Assembly (NCBI GenBank): GCA_965250025.1
Contig: OZ252283.1
Location: forward strand, 3,038,001 to 3,102,000
Length of the DNA stretch: 64,000 nucleotides
Reading direction: 5' to 3'
Origin: CBDDLD01 sp965250025
Lineage (GTDB): Bacteria; Bacteroidota; Bacteroidia; Flavobacteriales; Flavobacteriaceae
Part shown: positions 26,354 through 35,085 of the stretch, in pieces
Layout of the letters: every line of letters starts with the position of its first letter
Position numbering within the stretch: the first letter of the stretch is position 1
Position numbers and translations under genes: made by a program
The notes under the pieces: generated by a model
Database searches by the model: none
What the model was told of the DNA's origin: nothing
What the model saw: only the letters and a program-made list of their open reading frames with translations

Positions 26354-28081
26354 ATGAATAAGCTTTTTTATTCAATATTTTTCATTTTTTTAACATTTTT
26401 ATTGTCATATTCTCAAATTCAATTTGAAAACAATGCTGAGCTTTTGGGTGTGGGGATGAGTTGTGGTAATGGCTTTCTGGGAAACGGCGTGTCTTTCTAC
26501 GATTTTGATAACGATGGTTGGGACGATATCACCTTAACTACCGACGGTACTCATGAGGTAACCTTCTATAAAAACTATAATGGTTTCTTTGTAGAACAAA
26601 ACATCAACATTCCGGAGATTGACTATCAAACCAAGCAGGTCAACTGGGTTGATTATGACAATGATGGCGATAACGACCTGTTTGTTACCAGTGATGTCAA
26701 TGGCAATCGTTTATACCAAAACACAGGAAATCTAAATTTCACTGATGTTACTGTTGCCGCCAATTTACCTTTAGACAACCTAAAAACATTTGGTGCTTCT
26801 TGGGGAGACTATGATAATGATGGCTATTTAGATGTATTTTTATCCAACAGAGACCTAACTTATACTATTCCCAATTTGCTGTTTAAGAACAATGGCGATG
26901 GTACATTCTCTAACGTCAGTATGGCTGCAGGAATCGGTACTGGGAGTCACTTATCGTTTTGCAGTGCTTTTTTTGATTTTAATAATGATGGTTATCAAGA
27001 CATTTACGTTTCAAATGATAAGGAGGTAGAAGTCAACCTGATGTACCAAAACAATGGGGATGGCACTTTCACAGAAGTAGCAGAAGCTACAGGAACCGCT
27101 ATAAGTATTGATGCCATGTCTGTCACTGTAGGTGATTATAATAACGATGGTTGGTTTGATCTGTACATTACCAATGCGCCTGATGGCAACGTTTTTTTTA
27201 GAAACAATGGAAATGGTACATTTACAGATATAGCATCTCAAACCGGAACATCATTTTACAGTGTTGGTTGGGGCGCTGTCTTTTTTGATGCCGATAATGA
27301 TACCGATTTGGACCTGTATGTAAGCTCATCTGAAACAGGATCTACATTAGCCTATATCTCATCTGCTTTTTATAAAAACCAAGGCAGTAATCTGTTTGAA
27401 ATTCCTGATAATATTGGTTTTCAAAACGACAATAGGTCAAGCTATTCTAACGCCATAGGTGATATTAATAACGATGGATTGGCCGACCTTGTGGTTACTA
27501 ATGTTAATGATCAGGATATCTTTCTCTGGCAAAATAGCAGTACTAATTCTAATAACTGGTTAAAAGTACGGTTAGAAGGCACATCGAGCAATAAAAATGG
27601 CATTGGTTCTGTAATAGAAGTCTCCTATAACGGTGGCCAAAAGCAATACCGATATACCCTATGCGGCGAAGGTTATCTATCGCAGAATTCAGGTTCAGAA
27701 TTCTTTGGTTTAGGTCCTCACACCGAAATAGATTATGTCAAGGTCACTTGGCTAAGTGGACACCAAGACGTTTTGTATAACGTTGCCGCAAATCAGCAAC
27801 TTACTATTACAGAAAATACCAGCTTATCTATTAATGAATCTAGTCACAATAATACAATACGTATAAGTCCTAATCCTGCCCATCATTTTGTAACTGTAAA
27901 AAGCAATTCTCAGATTCGGTATATTCGTTTATACAATACCATTGGTCAGATACTAATCTCGAAAACCATCAACCAACAGACCACTGAACTAGACTTGTCA
28001 AAATACAAGTCTGGTCTATATTATATAGAAATCATAACTGAAGGAAAAAGGAAAAACACTTATAAAATTGTAAAAGATTGA
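26354..28081 (+). CDS. T9SS-secreted FG-GAP/VCBS repeat protein with ASPIC/UnbV domain
   Basis: 575 aa. The signal peptide ends near residue 20 (LLSYSQ). At least seven calcium-loop repeats of the type DxDNDGxxD (DFDNDGWDD, DYDNDGDND, DYDNDGYLD, DFNNDGYQD, DYNNDGWFD, DADNDTDLD, DINNDGLAD) build a beta-propeller. An ASPIC/UnbV-type region (about 410-490, FGLGPHTEIDYVKVTWLSG) follows, then a type-A T9SS C-terminal sorting domain (about 505-575; ISPNPAHHFVTV ... LDLSKYKSGLYYIEI). The protein is therefore probably exported by the type IX secretion system to the cell surface or medium. The ligand is unknown. Confidence 0.93.
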   Translation: MNKLFYSIFFIFLTFLLSYSQIQFENNAELLGVGMSCGNGFLGNGVSFYDFDNDGWDDITLTTDGTHEVTFYKNYNGFFVEQNINIPEIDYQTKQVNWVDYDNDGDNDLFVTSDVNGNRLYQNTGNLNFTDVTVAANLPLDNLKTFGASWGDYDNDGYLDVFLSNRDLTYTIPNLLFKNNGDGTFSNVSMAAGIGTGSHLSFCSAFFDFNNDGYQDIYVSNDKEVEVNLMYQNNGDGTFTEVAEATGTAISIDAMSVTVGDYNNDGWFDLYITNAPDGNVFFRNNGNGTFTDIASQTGTSFYSVGWGAVFFDADNDTDLDLYVSSSETGSTLAYISSAFYKNQGSNLFEIPDNIGFQNDNRSSYSNAIGDINNDGLADLVVTNVNDQDIFLWQNSSTNSNNWLKVRLEGTSSNKNGIGSVIEVSYNGGQKQYRYTLCGEGYLSQNSGSEFFGLGPHTEIDYVKVTWLSGHQDVLYNVAANQQLTITENTSLSINESSHNNTIRISPNPAHHFVTVKSNSQIRYIRLYNTIGQILISKTINQQTTELDLSKYKSGLYYIEIITEGKRKNTYKIVKD

Positions 28082-28082
28082 T

Positions 28083-28610
28083 TTAAAATCGATATCCTAA
28101 TATAATTCCAGCTCTACCAATAAAATCTAAATCCGTTTCATCAGATTTGAATAAATTTCTTCCCAAACCATAGCTGAGTTCACCAATGAATCCACTTTTT
28201 GTCACCCATTTTCCTCCAAAACCAATTCCAAGAGCAAAATCTGTGATATAATCATCCTCTTTATTTTCAAAAAAGAAATCTAAGTCTCGATCGGTTGAAT
28301 TCAACATCCCAAAGCCTTCTAAAAAGAAACCTGCAGCATATTTTTTACCAAAATAAAATCTATAGTATGGGGACACATAATACTGAATATCGTTAATTAT
28401 ATCGTCATCATATGGGATAAACATATGCATTCCAATAGCAGATTCTTCATTTAGTAAATACTCATATGAAACTTCAAAACCTCCTAAAACCAGATATAAC
28501 GCATTAATTCTTGTTTCATGTGTTTTGTTGTATGGATCAGGATTACTTTCTAATTCTTGGGCATTACTATAAAAGACCGAGCAGATAGTTATTATTAAAA
28601 AAATTCTCAT
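28083..28610 (-). CDS. Small outer-membrane beta-barrel-like protein
   Basis: 175 aa with a signal peptide (MRIFLIITICSVFYSNAQ). The mature part alternates beta strands with aromatic ends (YYVSPYYRFYFGKKYAAGFFLEGFGML; FALGIGFGGKWVTKSGFIGELSYGLG) and ends in GIILGYRF, a C-terminal aromatic typical of barrel proteins. It resembles DUF3575-type outer-membrane proteins of Bacteroidota, but I cannot name the family with certainty. The stop lies 1 nt from the end of the convergent FG-GAP gene. Confidence 0.75.
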   Translation of the reverse strand: MRIFLIITICSVFYSNAQELESNPDPYNKTHETRINALYLVLGGFEVSYEYLLNEESAIGMHMFIPYDDDIINDIQYYVSPYYRFYFGKKYAAGFFLEGFGMLNSTDRDLDFFFENKEDDYITDFALGIGFGGKWVTKSGFIGELSYGLGRNLFKSDETDLDFIGRAGIILGYRF

Positions 28611-28688
28611 AAGTTATGGTTGTTACCTGTTAGTAATCATTAGATACTTTTATTTGCAAAAGGTTGCGTAAATACTTACAAAAAAATA

Positions 28689-31600
28689 TTAAAAATAGGC
28701 TTTAAGTTGAACTGTTCCGGTGTGTATGGCTTTTGAATTTTCTGTCTTTCTTCCAAAATAGCTTAGGTTTAAATCTAGAAATTTAGTGAGGCGTTTTTGA
28801 GCCAATAGATTCCAGGTAAAATTCTTTCCGGGTTGTAAGCCTTCTAGCATCTGGTAAGCCACAGGAGTATTAGGATTGCCTTCAAATGTATTTTCAAAAT
28901 AATTGAACGCGCCTGTTAAGGCTATTTTCTGAGCCTTGTTATAGGTAAATGAAACCCCATAATTACTTTGTGTTAAGGTTTCAAAATCACCAATTGTATT
29001 TTCTTTTGACGTGTATTGATAAAACACATCAAATTGGGCATTCTCACTAAACAAATACGATAGTTTAGGCTGAGCTTTGGCTTCATCAATACTAAAATTA
29101 CGATTTGCAAAATTTTCACTTAAACTCTCATCAACCCCAAAACTTCCCAATGCATTAATTAACCAGTTTTTAGCAAACTTATGATTAAAATTAAGTTGGT
29201 GATTGGTAATCTTATTCTCCTGAAATCCTACAGATAAAAGATTTCTACTAGTATTGGTAAGAAAGGTATATGAGGTAGTATAACGCTGTTTCCCTCTATT
29301 ATAAAAAAGAACATTCCGCACACTTCTATTTAAAGCCAGTTGGTTCTCTTCATCTTCATCAAAAGGATTAAGATTAAAAGAGCTCCCCTCTCGCCTTACT
29401 TTTCTATCGATCAAGTATGAGGTCTGGTTATAGAAATGTGACCAAAATTTTTGCGATTTCTTTTCAGATACCGACCATTGTTGAAAATTGACGGTTACCG
29501 TTTGACTAAATCGATTTTGATGTGTTTTTACAAAAACCTGATTTGGTAATAAGACTCTGATATAGTTACCCTGATCCTGAAACTGTGCCAATTCAAACTC
29601 ATTGAGCTCCTGAATACCATTTCCATTATAATCAATCCAAGTATATGTGCCTTGCCCTGGCTCTACTTCCACATATGTAAAGTCTTGCTGCGGCAGACTT
29701 CCTGAATTGGTTTCATAGCTGGTATTAAGGAGTACGATATTATTAAATAGTTTCTGATTATAGGTTAGCCTGCTATTTAACGATTGCTCGTCTTCCGACA
29801 ATTCATCTTCAGCCTTCAAGTCTCTGAAATTGACATATAGCTGCAAATTGGTTTTCGTATTCTGAATTAATCGCGATTTTAAATAATATGTATTTGAGGT
29901 ATTGACACGCTGTACTCGATTGGTTCTTAAACTATCATTAACCCTATTGATGTACCCCAACTCAACAAACACGGAAGTGCTATCTCCAATTCCTGCAAAC
30001 ACCTCATAAGAATTGAATCTCTGACTCAAAGGTGTTAAAGAATCATTGGCTACAGCAACTTGTTCGTTATCTTCCAAAGCATATTTTAAACCTGCCCATT
30101 TGTTCTTTTTTCCATAAACAACTCTATTAAAAGAACGTAAAAAGGTTGAGCGGTTCACGGTGCTTTTGTTATCTAAAAAACTAGAATTGGTAAAGACCGT
30201 AAAATTCCCTAATCTCAAATTAGCATTCACATTATGTCGATTACCATTGAAGTTTTCCGAATAATTTAAATGCTCAAAGTTATACGATGCTGTTCCTTTT
30301 TTAGAATGTAACAATTGTAATCCTGTATTTAACAACAATTGATTCCCTTGTGATGTTTCTAAATTCCAATCCCTATTAAACTCCGGCCTGTAAAGCCGCT
30401 GAATGGTTCTAAAATCTTTCTGAATAAAGTCGGTATCTATAAGTGCTTTTAAATTCCAAAGACTATCTGTTTTTATAATACTTCTACTGGCTCTAAGTTT
30501 TGTAGCAAAACCATTATTATCTTCATCATCCAAATCCGAAAATAGATTAAGGTCATTTTTGCTGCCAGCTAATTCAAAATAAATATCTGTTTTATCATCC
30601 GGCTCATAATTTCCGTTAAGTACTGCAATCTGTAAACGCTCTGGCGCCACCAATTGCACAACAGGTTCATAATTACCCTGAGGAACGCCATTAACAGGGG
30701 AGACATACTCATAAATATTACTAACAGCATTAATATTACTTAGCACATAGTTTCCCTGATTATCACCAACAAGAGTAAATCTCACACTAAAAAGTGTATC
30801 CTCCGGATTGTTAGAAAACACAAACACATTCTGCCCATCAATAACCTCCTGCCTGTATAAGATTCTATTCTCCGAGAAAGCTTCCTCTACAGCAGATGGC
30901 GCTATCATAAGTGCCCTGTTATCTCCGGCATCGGCTAAAATCTGAGTCTGTTCGTTAGATAAATTTTGTTGTAAGGGTTGATTTTTAGCATCACTTTCTG
31001 AAAACACCGATAGGCCTAGTTTTAGCTTTTCAGACTCATAGCTTCCACCTCCAAAGACTGTAAATCGCGAATAGTTACGCTCACTAAACTGATAATCTAC
31101 AGTAATACGCATCTCGGAAGTAATCGGAAATGTAGCGTTAAAAATGATTTCTCCTGCATTATAATCAATGATGTAATCTTTATTCTCACCTCGCTCTAGT
31201 GGCAAACCATTGACATAAACGGTTTCACTACCAGATACAATAAGCACAAAAAGCTCATCATTTGGCCCTCTGAGTTTATACGGTCCCTGATTACCTTCTT
31301 GTGCTGTAAACTGACTCGAGGTAAACTGTCCTCTAACTAAAGCACCAGAAGCAAAAACGCTAGTTTTTTCGCTCAGTTTAGCACTTACCAAAAGCCCCTG
31401 TACACGTTTAGTGAAATTAGCAAAATAACTTTTGGTATTCGTCAAATCTATATCCCCTGCTCTAATGTTCCATTTGTCACTGTAAAGCTCAATAAACACC
31501 TGATCAAATTCATCCAAACGCTGAGAATAACCACTTTCCTGAAGCGGAATATTAGCATCTTGTATAGAGGCCCTCAAAGATACCTTATCACTTAACTTTC

Positions 31601-32090
31601 CTGATATCTGAAGGTCTAATTCACTATTCAAAACCGAATTTTGATTATTTCCAATCGTCACGCCTCTGGAAATACTTCCTGAAGTTGTTAACCCATCAAA
31701 AGGTCGAAACGTATTCCTTTTTGAGCGCTGTTGTAACTTATACAATTGCTGAACGCCTTTAGTGTTGTTGACAATTATAGATTCGTCCAGCTGCTTATAC
31801 GTTTTGGTTAAGAATGCCGGATATCTTAAATACTCAACAACAATGGTATCAGATAAGACAGGTTGTTTGAATTTTAAAATGGCTTTTTGAAAATCAACAG
31901 TATATGCACTACTATCCAATACCTGATTATTTTTGGTTGTAACCCGAAACTTAGAAGGGTTAATACTTATGGAATCTATACGTATTGAATCTTTTACTGC
32001 AAGTCGCTTAGTTCTGTAATTACTGGTTTTCTCTTGCGCAAATACAGCAAAAGACCATAGCATTAGCAAAAAAGAAATAGCAATTTTCAT
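28689..32090 (-). CDS. Large SprA-like outer-membrane protein
   Basis: About 1133 aa, taken from the ATG at 32090 (signal peptide MKIAISFLLMLWSFAVFAQ) rather than a TTG 9 nt upstream. After a short domain with SSAYTVDFQKAILKF it has SGSISRGVTIGNNQNSVLNSELDLQISGKLS and a strongly repetitive beta-strand pattern through to an aromatic end (VQLKAYF). The SRG..GNNQ..NS..LDLQ..GKLS stretch resembles my recollection of the T9SS translocon SprA, which is roughly twice as long; the relationship is an inference. It has no plug domain like TBDTs. A good -7 box (TATTTTTG) is at 32114-32121. Confidence 0.75.
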   Translation of the reverse strand: MKIAISFLLMLWSFAVFAQEKTSNYRTKRLAVKDSIRIDSISINPSKFRVTTKNNQVLDSSAYTVDFQKAILKFKQPVLSDTIVVEYLRYPAFLTKTYKQLDESIIVNNTKGVQQLYKLQQRSKRNTFRPFDGLTTSGSISRGVTIGNNQNSVLNSELDLQISGKLSDKVSLRASIQDANIPLQESGYSQRLDEFDQVFIELYSDKWNIRAGDIDLTNTKSYFANFTKRVQGLLVSAKLSEKTSVFASGALVRGQFTSSQFTAQEGNQGPYKLRGPNDELFVLIVSGSETVYVNGLPLERGENKDYIIDYNAGEIIFNATFPITSEMRITVDYQFSERNYSRFTVFGGGSYESEKLKLGLSVFSESDAKNQPLQQNLSNEQTQILADAGDNRALMIAPSAVEEAFSENRILYRQEVIDGQNVFVFSNNPEDTLFSVRFTLVGDNQGNYVLSNINAVSNIYEYVSPVNGVPQGNYEPVVQLVAPERLQIAVLNGNYEPDDKTDIYFELAGSKNDLNLFSDLDDEDNNGFATKLRASRSIIKTDSLWNLKALIDTDFIQKDFRTIQRLYRPEFNRDWNLETSQGNQLLLNTGLQLLHSKKGTASYNFEHLNYSENFNGNRHNVNANLRLGNFTVFTNSSFLDNKSTVNRSTFLRSFNRVVYGKKNKWAGLKYALEDNEQVAVANDSLTPLSQRFNSYEVFAGIGDSTSVFVELGYINRVNDSLRTNRVQRVNTSNTYYLKSRLIQNTKTNLQLYVNFRDLKAEDELSEDEQSLNSRLTYNQKLFNNIVLLNTSYETNSGSLPQQDFTYVEVEPGQGTYTWIDYNGNGIQELNEFELAQFQDQGNYIRVLLPNQVFVKTHQNRFSQTVTVNFQQWSVSEKKSQKFWSHFYNQTSYLIDRKVRREGSSFNLNPFDEDEENQLALNRSVRNVLFYNRGKQRYTTSYTFLTNTSRNLLSVGFQENKITNHQLNFNHKFAKNWLINALGSFGVDESLSENFANRNFSIDEAKAQPKLSYLFSENAQFDVFYQYTSKENTIGDFETLTQSNYGVSFTYNKAQKIALTGAFNYFENTFEGNPNTPVAYQMLEGLQPGKNFTWNLLAQKRLTKFLDLNLSYFGRKTENSKAIHTGTVQLKAYF

Positions 32091-32113
32091 GTAGAACAAT
32101 AACTTTCTAAAGG

Positions 32114-32121
32114 CAAAAATA
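32114..32121 (-). promoter_or_regulatory. -7 promoter box of the SprA-like gene
   Basis: TATTTTTG on the minus strand, 23 nt upstream of the ATG at 32090; divergent from xth. Confidence 0.55.
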
Positions 32122-32202
32122 TTTTATCGTTAAAAGCACTATAAAATAATAGTGTAAAAGTACCATATTATTTATTTTAGCTGAAACAGGAATCATGAAC
32201 GA

Positions 32203-32964
32203 ATGAAAATAGCATCTTATAATGTAAATGGTATCAGAGCCGCCATTAATAAAGGCTTTATCGAATGGCTCACCGCAACTGGTCCGGATGTCATTTGTCT
32301 TCAGGAAATAAAAGCGCTTAAAACACAGCTCGATTTGGATATGTTTGCTGAAGCCGGCTATGAGCACAATTATTGGTTTAGTGCTCAAAAAAAAGGCTAT
32401 AGTGGTGTTGCGATATTGAGTAAAACCAAGCCTGATCACGTTGAATATGGTACAGGTATTGAGTCTATGGATTTTGAAGGGCGCAATATCAGAGCTGATT
32501 TCAATGGTGTTTCCGTAATGAGCATGTATTTACCATCTGGTACCAATGATGCCAGGCTGGCTCATAAATTCGAGTATATGGACCTTATCCATGAATATCT
32601 CAACAATTTGCGAAAAGAAAAACCTAATCTTGTGGTTTGTGGCGATTATAATATTTGCCACGAAGCCATTGATATTCACAACCCTAAAATGAAAGGTGTC
32701 TCTGGGTTTTTACCGGAAGAACGCGAATGGCTAGGCAAGTTTATCAATAGTGGTTTCATTGACAGTTTTAGGTATTTACACCCTGAACGTCAAGAATTCT
32801 CATGGTGGAGCTACAGAGCTAATGCCAGAGCCAACAATAAAGGCTGGCGTTTAGATTATGCCATGGTGAGCAAGCCTTTACAAGAAAACATAAAACGAAG
32901 CGTTATACTCACCGAAGCAGTACACAGTGATCATTGCCCAATATTATTAGAATTAGAACCATAA
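32203..32964 (+). CDS. xth: Exodeoxyribonuclease III
   Basis: 253-aa AP endonuclease/3'-5' exonuclease of the EEP superfamily, repairing abasic sites in base-excision repair. Conserved residues are visible: the Asn of YNVNGIRA, Glu in CLQEIKA, GDYNICHEA (Asp/Asn pair), NNKGWRLDYAMVS, and the C-terminal SDHCPILLEL (Asp-His). Length fits the ExoA/Xth class. It is followed after 13 nt by an OmpA lipoprotein gene, possibly co-transcribed. Confidence 0.97.
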   Translation: MKIASYNVNGIRAAINKGFIEWLTATGPDVICLQEIKALKTQLDLDMFAEAGYEHNYWFSAQKKGYSGVAILSKTKPDHVEYGTGIESMDFEGRNIRADFNGVSVMSMYLPSGTNDARLAHKFEYMDLIHEYLNNLRKEKPNLVVCGDYNICHEAIDIHNPKMKGVSGFLPEEREWLGKFINSGFIDSFRYLHPERQEFSWWSYRANARANNKGWRLDYAMVSKPLQENIKRSVILTEAVHSDHCPILLELEP

Positions 32965-32977
32965 ATTACCATTTCCT

Positions 32978-33937
32978 ATGATTAAAAAAATTTCATTAAT
33001 AGCAGTAACCCTAACTATTTTTTCCTCTTGTGTATCGAAAAAAATATATACGGATCTTGAGGACAAATACGCTACACTGAAAAAAGAAAATCGCAGTCTG
33101 TCTGACGACAATAAAACCTTGTCTGATACCAACAATAAATTATCTAATGATCTTGCACAATTGCAAAAAGCCTATGAGGATGCCACTACAGAACGTGATA
33201 AACTAATTTCTGATTTAGCAGCTACTAAAACCAATTTAGATAATCTTAAAGCATCGTATGAGGCTTTAGAAAAAAACAGCTCTGCAGCCATATCAGAAAA
33301 CGCTCAAAAGAACAGAGAGTTATTGGCTCAACTGGAAGCTAAGGAACAAGCTTTGGCAGCAGAAAGTGATCGTTTAAATAAATTACAAAAAGAGTTGGAA
33401 GATCGCTCCAATCGTGTTGCAGAACTAGAAAGTGTAATTGCTAAAAAAGACGCAGCCATGACCAAGCTTAAAGATGCCATATCGAAAGCATTGACCAATT
33501 TTGAAGGGAAAGGTCTTACTGTAGAGCAACGCGACGGAAAGGTTTATGTTTCTATGGAAAACAAACTTCTCTTCAAGTCTGGAAGCTGGTACGTTGGTAC
33601 TGAAGGAAGAAAGGCCGTAGAACAACTTGGTGCTGTCTTAGCTGACAACCCTGATATTGATATCTTAATTGAAGGACACACCGATAATGTACCTTATAAG
33701 GGCAATGCCCAACTTAGCGGCAATTGGGATTTATCTACAAAAAGAGCAACTTCAATAGTTAAAATCCTCAAAGAGAATAGCGCTATTAATGCCGAAAATC
33801 TTACTGCTGCCGGACGTGGCGAATATGCGCCTATTGCTAGCAATGATACTACTGAAGGCAAAGCAAAAAACAGACGTATTGAAATTATATTAACTCCTAA
33901 ACTCGATGAAATATCAAAACTCTTAAATGAAATATAG
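32978..33937 (+). CDS. OmpA-family lipoprotein with coiled coil
   Basis: 319 aa. The lipoprotein signal peptide has lipobox FSSC (Cys18), followed by a long coiled coil (about 25-160) and a C-terminal OmpA peptidoglycan-binding domain (about 185-310). The latter shows ILIEGHTDNVPYKGN, LSTKRATSIVKIL, LTAAGRGEYAPIASNDT and KAKNRRIEIILTP, including the Asp and Arg that clamp diaminopimelate. It probably tethers the outer membrane to peptidoglycan. It lies 13 nt downstream of xth. Confidence 0.93.
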   Translation: MIKKISLIAVTLTIFSSCVSKKIYTDLEDKYATLKKENRSLSDDNKTLSDTNNKLSNDLAQLQKAYEDATTERDKLISDLAATKTNLDNLKASYEALEKNSSAAISENAQKNRELLAQLEAKEQALAAESDRLNKLQKELEDRSNRVAELESVIAKKDAAMTKLKDAISKALTNFEGKGLTVEQRDGKVYVSMENKLLFKSGSWYVGTEGRKAVEQLGAVLADNPDIDILIEGHTDNVPYKGNAQLSGNWDLSTKRATSIVKILKENSAINAENLTAAGRGEYAPIASNDTTEGKAKNRRIEIILTPKLDEISKLLNEI

Positions 33938-33980
33938 CATTAGTATAATACTGTTTTTTAAGAGCTTTTAAATAGACAAA

Positions 33981-35018
33981 ATGAAATACACCACACTTCC
34001 ACATACGGATATAAACGTTAGTAAAATATGTCTCGGCACCATGACCTGGGGCAATCAGAATACGCAAGAAGAGGGCTTTGCCCAAATGGATCTGGCATTA
34101 GATAAGGGCGTTAACTTTTTTGATTGTGCAGAGCTTTATCCGGTGCCTGCTACCGCTGAACGCTATGCAGATACCGAAAAAATTATCGGTAACTGGTTTA
34201 CTAAAACCGGTAATAGGGACAAGGTGGTTTTGGCTACAAAAATAGCTGGCCCCGGAGATTATACAGCGCATATCAGAACTACAGGGTTTAGTAAAGATGC
34301 GCTTAATGAAGCTGTAAATAACAGTTTAAAACGTTTACAAACTGACTACATTGATTTGTATCAATTGCACTGGCCAGAGCGTCAGACCAATACTTTTGGT
34401 GTAAGAGACTATAATCACAACCCTAACGATCAATGGGAAGATAATTTTAACGAAATCCTTCACAATCTTGATGAAATTATTAAGTCTGGTAAGATAAGGC
34501 AAGTCGGTATCTCTAATGAGAAAGCATGGGGTACCATGCGATATTTAGAAGCTTCAAAGTATAGCGATCTGCCTCGCATGATTACCATACAGAATGCATA
34601 CTCTCTACTATGCAGAACCTTCGAAGGCGACCTTGCCGAAGTAGCTCTACGTGAAAATATTGGGCTTTTGGCATATTCTCCTATGGCTTTTGGCGTGCTT
34701 TCAGGCAAGTATATTAAGGGGACTGCGGCTGATAATGCGCGTTTAAAATTATTCCCACGATTTGCACGATATAGTGGCCCACAAGCTACCGAAGCTACAA
34801 AACGTTATCTGGCAATTGCCGAGGACAATGGCATGTCCTTAGCACAAATGGCTTTAGCATTTGTCAACCAGAGACCATTTGTAACCAGTAATATTATTGG
34901 TGCAACAACTCTAGGGCAGCTGGAAGAAAATATTGATAGTATTAACATCACATTAAGTAAAGAAGTGCTTGCTGAAATAAATGCCGTGCATAACGAGATT
35001 CCTAATCCGGCACCATAA
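33981..35018 (+). CDS. Aldo/keto reductase (Tas/YajO-like)
   Basis: 345-aa TIM-barrel NADPH oxidoreductase. Motifs: ICLGTMTWGNQN near the N-terminus; FFDCAELYP with the catalytic Asp and Tyr; a KxA segment (LATKIAGPG) with the catalytic Lys; and YIDLYQLHWPER with the His. QVGISNEKAWG and TSNIIGATTLGQLEENI form the NADPH site. The insert between strand and helix (TNTFGVRDYNHNPNDQWED) is characteristic of the Tas subfamily. Substrate unknown. It is followed by a strong terminator. Confidence 0.95.
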   Translation: MKYTTLPHTDINVSKICLGTMTWGNQNTQEEGFAQMDLALDKGVNFFDCAELYPVPATAERYADTEKIIGNWFTKTGNRDKVVLATKIAGPGDYTAHIRTTGFSKDALNEAVNNSLKRLQTDYIDLYQLHWPERQTNTFGVRDYNHNPNDQWEDNFNEILHNLDEIIKSGKIRQVGISNEKAWGTMRYLEASKYSDLPRMITIQNAYSLLCRTFEGDLAEVALRENIGLLAYSPMAFGVLSGKYIKGTAADNARLKLFPRFARYSGPQATEATKRYLAIAEDNGMSLAQMALAFVNQRPFVTSNIIGATTLGQLEENIDSINITLSKEVLAEINAVHNEIPNPAP

Positions 35019-35041
35019 TCATAATGTTTTGTGCTTAAAAT

Positions 35042-35080
35042 AAAAAAAGCCCTTCCAAAATTTGGAAGGGCTTTTTTTTT
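35042..35080. terminator. Bidirectional Rho-independent terminator
   Basis: Perfect stem GCCCTTCCAAA / TTTGGAAGGGC flanked by A7 and T9. It lies between the aldo/keto reductase gene and the convergent RNase G gene. Confidence 0.93.
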
Positions 35081-35085
35081 AGATA

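Noticed and set aside
32107..32439. 110-aa minus-strand ORF overlapping the start of xth
   Set aside because: Covers the conserved N-terminus of xth and the promoter of the SprA-like gene; no domain or start signal supports it.
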